DNA of 11,928 bases, taken from the NCBI GenBank assembly GCA_031253705.1, contig JAIRVW010000350.1:1-11928 (forward strand), in the 5' to 3' direction. This DNA is from Brucellaceae bacterium (GTDB taxonomy: Bacteria > Pseudomonadota > Alphaproteobacteria > Rhizobiales > Rhizobiaceae). A model generated the notes under the pieces. That model had not been told where the DNA came from, did not search any database, and saw only the letters and a program-made list of their open reading frames with translations. Both the position numbers and the translations under genes were made by a program. Shown here piece by piece: positions 1 through 6,781 of the stretch. Within the stretch, counting starts at the first letter, position 1. Every line of letters begins with the position of its first letter.

Positions 1-918
1 TACCAAAATCAGATCGTGTTGCTCGGCAAGTTTGAGCAGGCGGTGTGCAATAGCCGGTTGGATGCTGGCGCCGGTCGGATTGTGAATGCCGGAATTGCAG
101 ATATAGAGCTTTGGCCGGTATTGTGCACAGAGACGGGCGAAGCTTTCCAGATCAGGACCTTGCGGCGTATAGGATACACCGACGAGATTGACACCCTGTG
201 CCAGTAGCAAGCCGCGGAAATTGAAATAGCACGGGTCATCAATCAGCACTGTATCGCCGGAGCGGATAAATGTACGGCAGATCAGATCCAGTGCATTGGT
301 GCCGGAATCGGTGAGCAGGATTTGCGCTGGTGCCGCTGTGACGCCTTGTTCGCGCAGGCGGGTGCTGAGCAGCTGTCGCAACGGCGGTAGCCCGAGCGGC
401 TCATCATATTCCGCTATATTGGCGGCAGGGTTGCGGGCGATCTGGCGCAAGGCACGGCGGATGGCTTCTTCCGGCAACCAGTCAGACGGTAACCAGCCGC
501 AGCCTGGCCTGAAAGTCGTTTCTGCATTGCTCAGGGATTGCCGCATCACCCAATAAGGATTGATATTACGGTTATGGGTATCCGCAAAATCTGAACTGAT
601 CAGCGGCGGATGGTTTTTTTCAGCGACATAAAAACCGGCACCGCGCCGTGCCTGAATAATGCCCTCAGCCACCAGTCGATCATAGGCTTCCACCACTGTA
701 GATTTGGATATGGACATGGTTTCCGACAAGCGGCGGATGGAGGGCAAACGCGCGCCCGGCATCAGGCTCATGGCGCTGATACGATCACGGATGATCGTCA
801 TCACCTTTTCAACCAGTGTTGTTGCTTCCAGAATTTCCTGACTGACGGAAAGCTGTTCTGCTGTGTCGCTTGCCGTCTGCATTTCGTCTGGCGCTGTATA
901 TCCGGAATGATAGGACAT
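1..918 (-). CDS. MocR-family transcriptional regulator (GntR HTH + fold-type I aminotransferase-like domain), 3' end missing
   Basis: The minus frame is open from an ATG at 918 to base 1: 306 codons with no stop, so the protein continues past the left edge. MocR proteins are usually about 450-500 residues. Residues about 33-100 form a GntR-type winged helix (MPGARLPSIRRLSETM, then SKSTVVEAYDRLVAEG and GAGFYV). After a short linker comes the aminotransferase-like part: a YDEPLGLPPLRQLL stretch near residue 170, a DSGTNALDL turn, DDPCY, and HNPTGAS near residue 287. The PLP-binding lysine would lie beyond the edge, so its presence cannot be judged. An AGGA ribosome-binding site lies a few bases before the ATG. 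The family binds PLP or an amino compound and controls nearby genes, often a divergent one; here the divergent neighbour is an EamA transporter, the likely target. The effector is unknown. An independent aminotransferase is unlikely because of the clear HTH. Confidence 0.93.
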   Translation of the reverse strand, partial: MSYHSGYTAPDEMQTASDTAEQLSVSQEILEATTLVEKVMTIIRDRISAMSLMPGARLPSIRRLSETMSISKSTVVEAYDRLVAEGIIQARRGAGFYVAEKNHPPLISSDFADTHNRNINPYWVMRQSLSNAETTFRPGCGWLPSDWLPEEAIRRALRQIARNPAANIAEYDEPLGLPPLRQLLSTRLREQGVTAAPAQILLTDSGTNALDLICRTFIRSGDTVLIDDPCYFNFRGLLLAQGVNLVGVSYTPQGPDLESFARLCAQYRPKLYICNSGIHNPTGASIQPAIAHRLLKLAEQHDLILV

Positions 919-936
919 CTGTATTCCTGAAATGAG

Positions 937-982
937 CAGTACAGTTTGTTTAAATTGTACTGAAACTGTATCTGACAATTTT
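937..982. promoter_or_regulatory. Putative MocR operator: overlapping inverted repeats in the divergent spacer
   Basis: Three overlapping inverted repeats can be read directly. CAGTACA (937-943) pairs with TGTACTG (956-962), with extra matching TTT/AAA inside. TACAGTTT (940-947) pairs with AAACTGTA (963-970). AAATTGT (952-958) pairs with ACAATTT (975-981). They sit between the divergent regulator (ATG at 918) and transporter (ATG at 1039), where MocR regulators commonly bind. A TACAAT hexamer (959-954, minus strand) inside the cluster could belong to the regulator's own promoter, but I see no well-spaced -35 for it. Binding by this regulator is inferred. Confidence 0.6.
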
Positions 983-1001
983 GCCTGTGTATCAATATTT
1001 A
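973..1001 (+). promoter_or_regulatory. Candidate sigma-70-type promoter for the EamA gene
   Basis: A -35-like CTGACA (973-978) is followed after 17 bases by TATTTA (996-1001), about 37 bases before the transporter ATG. The -35 matches the consensus at five of six positions; the -10 is weak. The -35 overlaps the last arm of the inverted-repeat cluster, so a bound regulator could either block or contact polymerase there. Assigned by eye only. Confidence 0.35.
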
Positions 1002-1038
1002 TCGAAAAATACGCAATAAATTTTGAGACTATGGAAAA

Positions 1039-1920
1039 ATGAGTAAGCAGGCGGAGAGCAAAAGTGCTGGCTGGATCAGCGGTTTTATCGGCGTTTTAAT
1101 TTTCAGTGGTTCATTACCGGCAACTCGACTTGCGGTGCTGGAGATCGATCCGGTCTTTCTCACGGTTCTGCGGGCAGCGATTGCCGGTGTGCTGGGCGGC
1201 GCTTTGTTGCTGGCCTTTCGTGAGAAACTGCCGACACCATCAGAGCTTGTTTCACTGGCGCTGGTTTCCGGCGGGGTTGTCATCGGTTTTCCGCTGTTTA
1301 CAGCATTAGCGCTGCAATATGTGACTTCAGCTCATGCGATTGTCTTTATCGGCCTGTTGCCGCTGAGCACGGCAGTCTTTGCGGTTTTGCGCGGCGACAG
1401 TAATCCGTCATGGCGGTTCTGGGCTTTCTCACTGGCAGGCAGCGCTGCGGTGGCAATTTTTGCTCTGACAAAAGATCAGTCAGGGGGCGAGTTTTCGCTC
1501 TATGGCAATGTGATGATGCTGTTGTCGATTATTGTCTGCGGTTATGGCTATGCGGAGGGCGCACGTCTGTCGCGCGCAATCGGTGGCTGGCAGGTGATTT
1601 GCTGGGCACTGGTGCTGGCGCTGCCGGTGATGTTGGTACTCGCTATTGCTTTGCGTCCGGATAGTTTTGCGGGCATTGGCGCACCGGCATGGCTGAGCGT
1701 GGCTTATGTGTCGCTGTTCAGTATGCTGATCGGCTTTTTCTTCTGGTATCACGGGCTGGCACTTGGCGGCGCGGCAGGCGTGGGACAGTTGCAATTATTG
1801 CAGCCGTTTTTCGGGCTGGGTCTGGCTGCCTTTGTACTCGGAGAACCGATTAGTATGGCAATGATGGCGGTGGCTTGTGTTGTGGTCGTGTGTGTTGCCG
1901 GAGCGAAACGCTATATTTGA
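1039..1920 (+). CDS. EamA/DMT-superfamily inner-membrane transporter (10 TM)
   Basis: The 293-residue protein is almost entirely hydrophobic and divides into two halves of about five membrane helices each, the EamA (drug/metabolite transporter) duplication. The first helix is around residues 11-28 and the last around 270-290. Visible family features include an early LPATRLAV stretch, HAIVFIGLLPLSTAVFAVLRG at the end of the first half, and LQPFFGLGLAAFVLGEP at the matching place in the second half. The product is expected to export or import small metabolites across the cytoplasmic membrane; the substrate cannot be read from the sequence. It is divergent from a MocR regulator, suggesting induction by an amino compound or vitamin B6-type ligand (inference). 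Only a weak GGAA precedes the ATG. The nearby ATG at 1031 is followed in frame by TGA after two codons and is not a usable start. The stop codon lies inside a long hairpin. Confidence 0.9.
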   Translation: MSKQAESKSAGWISGFIGVLIFSGSLPATRLAVLEIDPVFLTVLRAAIAGVLGGALLLAFREKLPTPSELVSLALVSGGVVIGFPLFTALALQYVTSAHAIVFIGLLPLSTAVFAVLRGDSNPSWRFWAFSLAGSAAVAIFALTKDQSGGEFSLYGNVMMLLSIIVCGYGYAEGARLSRAIGGWQVICWALVLALPVMLVLAIALRPDSFAGIGAPAWLSVAYVSLFSMLIGFFFWYHGLALGGAAGVGQLQLLQPFFGLGLAAFVLGEPISMAMMAVACVVVVCVAGAKRYI

Positions 1921-1974
1921 GCACTATTGCTCCAATATAGCGCTTCGCGACAAAACTAAAAAATGTGCGAAGCG
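1903..1974. repeat. Long hairpin across the EamA stop codon, with a competing third arm
   Basis: Bases 1903-1923 pair with 1928-1948: 21 positions, two mismatches, a 4-base loop. The left arm encodes the last codons of the transporter and contains its TGA (1918-1920). The outer part of the right arm, CGCTTCGC (1941-1948), is also the perfect reverse complement of GCGAAGCG at 1967-1974, so two alternative hairpins can form. No T-run follows the first hairpin, so it is not a classical terminator. It may be a 3'-end stabiliser or a dispersed palindromic element; copy number elsewhere in the genome is unknown. Confidence 0.7.
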
Positions 1975-2013
1975 GTACATCTGAATAATATCGCTACACA
2001 TCACAAACCAATC

Positions 2014-2045
2014 AGGCGTAGCGTTTAGCTACGCCTTTTCTTTTT
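2014..2045 (+). terminator. Rho-independent terminator after the EamA gene
   Basis: AGGCGTAGC (2014-2022) and GCTACGCCT (2028-2036) form a perfect 9-bp stem with a 5-base loop, followed by TTTTCTTTTT. It lies 94 bases after the transporter stop and immediately before the end of the convergent methyltransferase gene. In the minus direction the stem is preceded by A-rich sequence but not followed by T-rich sequence, so termination is probably mainly for plus-strand transcripts. Confidence 0.85.
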
Positions 2046-2712
2046 AACCGTAGTGCCAGACGGTGGTGCGCTTCACATCGGCATCTTCCAGAGCGCGGGT
2101 GACCGGTACGGAATAGACGTTCAGTTCTGTCAGCCGGTGTTTTGGCAGATAGGATCGTCCGGGATCGCCGACAATAATTTGCACACCTTTGGCGGCCAGC
2201 ATGTCAAACCAGACGATCAGCCGGTCTGCCAATGGCTTGTCGTAAAAGACATCACCGGCGAGCAGAACGTCAAACATATCGCTCACATCCTGTCCGATCA
2301 GATCAGCATCGCTGAAATCACAGGATACTTTGTTCAGGGCACAGTTCAGGCTGATGGCGTGGCGGGCAAAGGGATCAATATCATTGGCGGTCACGGAGCT
2401 TGCGCCGCTGAAAAGGGCTGCAATGCCGACCAGACCGGAGCCGGAAGCAAAATCCAGTACGCGTTTATTTTGTACAGCCTGAGGATGATCGAGAATATAA
2501 CGGGCAACGCCCTGTCCGCCTGCCCATGCAAAAGCCCAGTATGGGGGCGGTAATCCGATTTCGGAGAGTTCTTCTTCGGTCTTGTGCCAAAGATCATGTG
2601 CCTCATCAGCAAGATGAAGCGCAATTTCCGGCACATGGGGCGGGTGGTGAATGCCGGTATTGGTGAGAATAAACTGTGTTGCGCGTGTCGCATCAGGGAT
2701 CAGGAGGGGCAT
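2044..2712 (-). CDS. METTL20-type class I SAM methyltransferase (probable ETF-beta lysine methyltransferase homologue)
   Basis: This 222-residue Rossmann-fold methyltransferase shows, in order, PPPYWAFAWAGGQ (55-67), the SAM-binding VLDFASGSG (85-93), the acidic NDIDP (110-114), GDVFYDKPLA (153-162) and GDPGR (182-186). The D-x-F-Y signature in place of an NPPY-type motif, with the WAGGQ and GDPGR elements, points to the METTL20/ETFBKMT family. As established knowledge, the human member methylates lysines of the electron-transfer flavoprotein beta subunit in mitochondria, and alphaproteobacterial homologues have been reported to methylate ETF-beta and ribosomal protein L7/L12. Automatic annotation may instead say nicotinamide N-methyltransferase-like; the motif set favours protein lysine methylation. 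GGAG lies about 9 bases before the ATG. It lies downstream of the EVE gene on the same strand, separated by 90 bases that contain a hairpin, so co-transcription is possible but not certain. Confidence 0.75.
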   Translation of the reverse strand: MPLLIPDATRATQFILTNTGIHHPPHVPEIALHLADEAHDLWHKTEEELSEIGLPPPYWAFAWAGGQGVARYILDHPQAVQNKRVLDFASGSGLVGIAALFSGASSVTANDIDPFARHAISLNCALNKVSCDFSDADLIGQDVSDMFDVLLAGDVFYDKPLADRLIVWFDMLAAKGVQIIVGDPGRSYLPKHRLTELNVYSVPVTRALEDADVKRTTVWHYG

Positions 2713-2751
2713 AGGCGCTCCGGATCAAGCAGCGGATAAGCGACTGCAAAC

Positions 2752-2790
2752 GCAGAACGCTTCCGAAATATGGTTTGGGTTGCGTTCTGC
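2752..2790. repeat. 9-bp inverted repeat between the EVE and methyltransferase genes
   Basis: GCAGAACGC (2752-2760) and GCGTTCTGC (2782-2790) are perfect reverse complements separated by 21 bases. The repeat lies 40 bases before the methyltransferase start and 13 bases after the EVE stop. There is no T-run beyond it in the minus direction, so it is not an obvious terminator. It could be an mRNA processing or stability hairpin, or a protein-binding site. Confidence 0.5.
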
Positions 2791-2802
2791 ATTGTTGTGC
2801 TC

Positions 2803-3231
2803 TTAAATTTTGGTGTGGTCTAATCCGCCCATCCGGCAGACCTCGATCCATTCGTCTTCTTTGACAGGCTGTACGGAAAGACGCATGGATGTGACCAGCG
2901 CCATATCGCTTAGCAGCGGATTGGCTTTGACATCTTTGAGCGTCACCGGCTTCGGCATGTCGCACACGGCGCGGATATCCACACATTCCCAGCGGTGATC
3001 ATCCGTTGTGCTGTCAGGATGGGCGAGAGCGCAGATCTCAACAATACCGACAACTTCCAGCCCCTCATTGGAGTGGTAGAAAAAGCCTTTATCGCCAAGC
3101 TGCATGGCACGCATATTATTGCGTGCCTGATAATTGCGCACGCCGTCCCATTGCTCGCCGACAGCGCCTTTGGCTTTTTGCATTTCCCACGACCATTTGA
3201 ATGGTTCAGATTTAAACAGCCAATATGCCAC
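2803..3231 (-). CDS. EVE domain-containing protein (thymocyte nuclear protein 1-like)
   Basis: The whole 142-residue protein is a single EVE domain, the usual size for bacterial members. Signature parts are YWLFKSEP (3-10), WDGVRNYQARNNMRAM (28-43) and FYHSN (51-55). The EVE fold is related to PUA and YTH domains and is thought to recognise modified nucleobases in DNA or RNA; bacterial ligands are mostly unproven. The start is GTG at 3231, giving the conserved N-terminus, with a strong GGAG 7-10 bases upstream; no upstream ATG fits. It follows the YciI gene by 32 bases, so the two are probably co-transcribed with gpsA and tsaD. TsaD modifies tRNA, so a role in sensing modified RNA is conceivable, but that is inference from position. 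Confidence 0.92.
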   Translation of the reverse strand: MAYWLFKSEPFKWSWEMQKAKGAVGEQWDGVRNYQARNNMRAMQLGDKGFFYHSNEGLEVVGIVEICALAHPDSTTDDHRWECVDIRAVCDMPKPVTLKDVKANPLLSDMALVTSMRLSVQPVKEDEWIEVCRMGGLDHTKI

Positions 3232-3239
3232 AATTTTCT

Positions 3240-3271
3240 CCGGATTTATTCAGCAGGCCAGATTTATTCAG
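3240..3271. repeat. 18-bp-period tandem duplication at the YciI stop / EVE leader
   Basis: The 14-base blocks at 3240-3253 and 3258-3271 match except at one position, both ending in GATTTATTCAG-like sequence, with an 18-base period. Because 18 is a multiple of three, the TAA that ends the YciI gene (3266-3264, minus) is repeated in frame six codons later, just before the EVE ribosome-binding site. This looks like a small local duplication. Confidence 0.7.
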
Positions 3272-3554
3272 AAGGTTTGTTGATGACCCAGTTCCACGGG
3301 CGCACAGTTACATTTTCAAACAGGCCTGCCAATGCATAAGGGTCTTTGGCGGCAATGGCTTTTGCATCTTCAATCGTATCAGCTTCAACCATCAGCATGC
3401 TGCCCACCGGCTTCTGATCGGTTTCGCTTAAGAAAGGGCCACCGAATTTAATCTTGTCACCAAGGCTTTTCAGATAGTCGAGATGAACAGGGCGGGTATC
3501 AAGGCGCAGTTGCAGATGGTCGGCTTTGTCATTGCAGAGAATGGCGAACAGCAT
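3264..3554 (-). CDS. YciI-like family protein
   Basis: This small 96-residue protein has the YciI ferredoxin-like alpha/beta barrel layout. Visible features are the N-terminal MLFAILCNDK strand, RPVHLDYL (21-28) with the family's conserved histidine at 24, GGPFL (38-42), GSMLMVEAD (51-59), and DPYALAGLF (71-79) with the conserved aspartate. Family members are small cytoplasmic proteins in which the His/Asp pair has been proposed as an active site; no general substrate is established. It begins 12 bases after the gpsA stop, with an AGGAA site in the gap, and precedes the EVE gene by 32 bases. That places it firmly in the tsaD–gpsA operon. No specific reaction can be assigned. Confidence 0.92.
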   Translation of the reverse strand: MLFAILCNDKADHLQLRLDTRPVHLDYLKSLGDKIKFGGPFLSETDQKPVGSMLMVEADTIEDAKAIAAKDPYALAGLFENVTVRPWNWVINKPSE

Positions 3555-3566
3555 GAGGTCAGGTTC

Positions 3567-4547
3567 CTAATCTTCGTTTTTCAAAGGGCGGGACAGCAAT
3601 CCGGTCACAGCCGCATCAATGGTGATGCTGCCATTGAGCAGGGCTGCAATGGTGCTGATAACCGGTGCATAAATCTGGCGCTGGGCGCAAAGTTCGGCGA
3701 TCACCGGTGCGGTGGCCACACCTTCGGCCAGCAACAGGCCTTCCAGCGGCTCGCCGCGTCCTAGCGCCAGTCCGTAAGAATAATTACGCGATTGCGATGA
3801 GGAGCAGGACAGCATCAGATCACCTAAACCGGATAATCCCATCAGGGTTTCAGGCCGTCCGCCAAAGGCAGCCGCAATGCGGCGCAGCTCCGCAAAAGCG
3901 CGGGTGACCAGTGCCGCCTGTGCCGATGCGCCCAAACCCTTGCCGATAGTGGCACCAGCTGCCACGGCAATGACGTTTTTCAAAGCGCCGCCGATTTCAA
4001 CGCCGGTCAGATCGTCGGAGGAATAGCAGCGGAAAGTGCTGCCGGAAAACTGTGCGGCCAGATCATCGGCAATGGTGATATTTTCACAGGCAATCGTCAC
4101 AGCAGTCGGAAAACCGCGTGCAACATCACTGGCAAAGCTCGGGCCTGAAAGCGCTGCAATCGGATGATCGGGCAAAATATCAGCAATGATCTGCGACATC
4201 AGCCGTCCGGTGGAGCGTTCAATGCCTTTAGCGCAAAGCACAACAGGGCAATCATCCGGAATGAGCGGTTTCAGTTCCTGTAATGCCGCAGCCATAGATT
4301 GCGCGGGGATAACGGCCAGAACCGTATCGGCATTGTTCAGCGCTGCGGCTGCATCGCTGGTGGCGCGCAGATTGTCATGCAGGGCGATATTGCCGAGATA
4401 GCGGCTGTTACGGTGGTTGTGATTGATATCATCAACTGTTGCCGGATCGCGGGCATAGAGCACGACTTCATGGCCGTTCTGTGCGGCCATGCATCCCAGA
4501 GCTGTACCCCATGCGCCACCGCCCAAGATTGTAATTTTTTTACTCAT
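3567..4547 (-). CDS. gpsA: NAD(P)H-dependent glycerol-3-phosphate dehydrogenase
   Basis: GpsA reduces dihydroxyacetone phosphate to sn-glycerol 3-phosphate, the backbone for phospholipids, in the cytoplasm. The 326-residue length is normal. The N-terminal dinucleotide-binding motif [10 protein letters not shown] is at 9-18, AKG at 106-108, LSGPSFA at 133-139, the catalytic lysine in [13 protein letters not shown] at 190, LSGLGDL at 238-244 and SRN at 253-255, all as in the family. The ATG at 4547 overlaps the tsaD stop as ATGA, so translation is likely coupled to tsaD. The YciI gene follows after 12 bases. There is nothing unusual in the sequence. Confidence 0.97.
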   Translation of the reverse strand: MSKKITILGGGAWGTALGCMAAQNGHEVVLYARDPATVDDINHNHRNSRYLGNIALHDNLRATSDAAAALNNADTVLAVIPAQSMAAALQELKPLIPDDCPVVLCAKGIERSTGRLMSQIIADILPDHPIAALSGPSFASDVARGFPTAVTIACENITIADDLAAQFSGSTFRCYSSDDLTGVEIGGALKNVIAVAAGATIGKGLGASAQAALVTRAFAELRRIAAAFGGRPETLMGLSGLGDLMLSCSSSQSRNYSYGLALGRGEPLEGLLLAEGVATAPVIAELCAQRQIYAPVISTIAALLNGSITIDAAVTGLLSRPLKNED

Positions 4548-5635
4548 GCTTTTGCTCCCCTGCGGCCGAACCCGACCAGCGGTGCCGATGTGCTGTCCAG
4601 CGGCCAGCGCGAACGCGGTGCAAAATCGAGATTATCCGGCTCTGTGCGGGCTGCATGTTCGGCACCTGCCCATGCAATCATAGCGGCATTGTCGGTACAC
4701 AGAATATGCGGCGGGGCGAGGAAGCTGAAACCGTGTTTTTCACAAAGCGTTTCAAGCCCTTTGCGCAGCACTTTATTGGCGGCAACGCCACCGGCTACCA
4801 CCAGTGTCGGATTTTCTTTATCCGGATAGGTTTCACGAAAACGGAGCAGGGAGCGCTTCACACGATCATTGAGCGTATCGGCAACGGCAGTCTGAAACGA
4901 CGCGCAAATATCCGCCACATCCTGATCACTCAGCGGCACAAGCTGGGTTGCGGTCTGGCGCACAGCGGTTTTGAGGCCGGAGAAAGAAAAGTCCAGCCGC
5001 GCTTCACCTTTGAGCGGGCGGGGCAGTTCAAAGCGCGAGGCATCGCCTTTTAAGGCTGCCTGCTCAACGGCAGGGCCACCCGGATAAGGCAATCCCAGCA
5101 GTTTGGCAGTTTTGTCAAACGCTTCGCCCAGCGCATCGTCAATTGTGGTGCCGAGGCGTTCATAGCGCCCGAGGCCATGCACGAGAATAACCTGCGTGTG
5201 ACCGCCGGAAACCAACAGTAGCAGATAAGGAAAAGCCAGTCCGTCGGTCAGGCGGGCAGTTAAGGCGTGGCCTTCGAGATGATTGACGGCATAGAAAGGT
5301 TTGTCCGCAGCAAAGGCCATGGCTTTGGCCGTCATCAGGCCGACAATCAGCCCGCCGATCAGGCCGGGGCCTGCGGTTGCAGCGATAGCATCCACATCCT
5401 GAATCGTCATATCCGCATCGGAAAGCGCTTTGGCAATCAACCCGTCGAGCGCTTCCACATGGGCGCGCGCAGCGATTTCCGGCACCACGCCGCCATAGGG
5501 TTCGTGCTCGGCAATCTGGCTCAGAACAACATTGGACAGGATGTGCGAAGACACCTCGCCTTGTTCATTTTCATGGCGTTCAATGATAGCTGCGGCTGTT
5601 TCGTCGCAACTTGTCTCTATTCCAAGCACGCGCAT
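4544..5635 (-). CDS. tsaD: tRNA N6-adenosine threonylcarbamoyltransferase TsaD (Gcp/YgjD)
   Basis: TsaD transfers the threonylcarbamoyl group from threonylcarbamoyl-AMP to A37 of ANN-decoding tRNAs, acting with TsaB and TsaE. The 363-residue protein carries the ASKHA-fold signature. The start is [17 protein letters not shown], metal-ligand histidines are at 119 and 123 in NHLEGH, SGGHTQ is at 143-148, the AGGVAAN phosphate loop is at 281-287, and the metal-binding aspartate is at 315 in [12 protein letters not shown]. It is first of the minus-strand run and overlaps gpsA by four bases. The ATG at 5635 gives the conserved N-terminus, yet there is no clear Shine-Dalgarno before it; a TTAATA hexamer about 20 bases upstream could be a -10 placed unusually close. 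It is divergent from hemC. It was formerly annotated as O-sialoglycoprotein endopeptidase. Confidence 0.97.
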   Translation of the reverse strand: MRVLGIETSCDETAAAIIERHENEQGEVSSHILSNVVLSQIAEHEPYGGVVPEIAARAHVEALDGLIAKALSDADMTIQDVDAIAATAGPGLIGGLIVGLMTAKAMAFAADKPFYAVNHLEGHALTARLTDGLAFPYLLLLVSGGHTQVILVHGLGRYERLGTTIDDALGEAFDKTAKLLGLPYPGGPAVEQAALKGDASRFELPRPLKGEARLDFSFSGLKTAVRQTATQLVPLSDQDVADICASFQTAVADTLNDRVKRSLLRFRETYPDKENPTLVVAGGVAANKVLRKGLETLCEKHGFSFLAPPHILCTDNAAMIAWAGAEHAARTEPDNLDFAPRSRWPLDSTSAPLVGFGRRGAKA

Positions 5636-5754
5636 AAGCGATTAGACCCGTATTAACAAAGCATTTCCGGCAAAAGCGTTGAGCGGTTTTGCATAAGGAG
5701 AATGCGTTCAATAAACAAACTTCGCTGATCTTTCTGTCTTGCACCGGATATAGG

Positions 5755-5784
5755 TATTATATTCATGATATTACAGTCATGAAT
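5755..5784 (+). promoter_or_regulatory. Probable hemC -10 element with an adjoining perfect inverted repeat
   Basis: TATTAT (5755-5760) matches the -10 consensus at five of six positions; the corresponding -35 (around 5731-5737) is poor. Immediately after it, ATTCATGA (5761-5768) and TCATGAAT (5777-5784) form a perfect 8-bp inverted repeat around 8 bases. The expected transcription start would fall inside this repeat, a position typical for a repressor operator. A hairpin in the hemC leader is the alternative. It does not look like an FNR or Irr box as I know them. The rest of the 213-base gap between tsaD and hemC (5636-5848) shows only a weak GCAAAA/TTTTGC inverted repeat near 5670-5692. 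Confidence 0.5.
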
Positions 5785-5848
5785 TTGCCCCTGAGGTGAA
5801 AGGCAGTTAGAGAAGCCTTTGACATTCGCGTATCACGGACAGAGCCAG

Positions 5849-6778
5849 ATGCAAACACCACGTTTAAAAATCGGAACACGTTCCAGCGCTTTAGCACTGG
5901 CACAGGCAGAGGAAACACGCGCACGCCTGATGGCTGCGCATGGTTTAAGCGAAGCTGATGTTGAAATCGTGCCGATGTCCACGCAGGGCGACCGTATTCA
6001 GGATCGGGCATTGTCGGAGATTGGCGGCAAAGGCCTGTTTACGCAGGAAATTGAAGATGCGCTGTTGCAGGGGCGCATTGATATTGCCGTGCATTCCACC
6101 AAGGACATGCCGACGGTTCTGCCGGAAGGCTTGCATCTTTCCACTTATCTGGAACGTGAAGATCCGCGAGATGCTTTTGTCGGCAAAACCAGTGCAAAAC
6201 TGATTGATCTGCCGCAGGGCGCGACGGTTGGCTCGTCCAGCCTGCGCCGTCAGGCGCAAATCCGGCATCTGCGACCTGATCTCAATGTCATTACTTTTCG
6301 CGGCAATGTGAATTCGCGTCTGCGTAAGCTTGGAGAAGGTCAGGTTGACGGTACATTTCTCGCCTTTGCAGGTTTGAAGCGCCTCGGGCTTGAGCATGTG
6401 GTGACTGAGCTGATGGATACGGAGCGGTTTTTGCCGGCACCCGGGCAGGGCGCGATTACCATTGAAAGCCGTGTAAATGATGCGCGGGTTGATGCATTAT
6501 TGAAGCCGCTCAATCATCAGGACACATTTGTGCGGCTGGCCTGTGAGCGGGCATTTCTGGCGCGTCTCGACGGTTCCTGCCGTACGCCGATTGCCGGTCT
6601 GGCGCTGGTCAAGGATGGTCGTGTTTCCTTTACAGGTATGATTTTGACGCCGGATGGTTCGCGCCTGCATCGCGTAATGATTGAGGGTGCGGCAGCGGAG
6701 GCGGCGGCGCTTGGTCAGGAGGCGGCTGAACGTATCCGTGCAGAAGCCGGTGCTGATTTCTTCACCAGCTGGGCCTAA
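5849..6778 (+). CDS. hemC: Porphobilinogen deaminase (hydroxymethylbilane synthase)
   Basis: HemC joins four porphobilinogens into hydroxymethylbilane in cytosolic heme synthesis. From the ATG at 5849 the protein is 309 residues, the usual length. It shows [14 protein letters not shown] (7-20), the catalytic aspartate in HSTKDMP (D86), SSSLRRQAQ (129-137), [16 protein letters not shown] (197-202), and the dipyrromethane-cofactor cysteine C244 in [11 protein letters not shown]. The frame is also open from a TTG at 5819, adding ten residues; the ATG is preferred because it gives the family N-terminus ([11 protein letters not shown]), although only a weak purine-rich site precedes it. hemD starts three bases after the stop, so the two are co-translated. 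Upstream lies an operator-like inverted repeat. Confidence 0.96.
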   Translation: MQTPRLKIGTRSSALALAQAEETRARLMAAHGLSEADVEIVPMSTQGDRIQDRALSEIGGKGLFTQEIEDALLQGRIDIAVHSTKDMPTVLPEGLHLSTYLEREDPRDAFVGKTSAKLIDLPQGATVGSSSLRRQAQIRHLRPDLNVITFRGNVNSRLRKLGEGQVDGTFLAFAGLKRLGLEHVVTELMDTERFLPAPGQGAITIESRVNDARVDALLKPLNHQDTFVRLACERAFLARLDGSCRTPIAGLALVKDGRVSFTGMILTPDGSRLHRVMIEGAAAEAAALGQEAAERIRAEAGADFFTSWA

Positions 6779-6781
6779 ACA

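Noticed and set aside
2053..2553. 166-codon plus-strand ORF
   Set aside because: It is fully antisense to the methyltransferase gene, whose motifs are clear; the antisense product has no recognisable family features.
4299..4829. 176-codon plus-strand ORF across the gpsA/tsaD junction
   Set aside because: Antisense to two unmistakable conserved genes and without recognisable motifs.
5819..5848. TTG start adding ten residues to HemC
   Set aside because: The ATG at 5849 gives the family N-terminus and normal length; the extra residues resemble nothing conserved.
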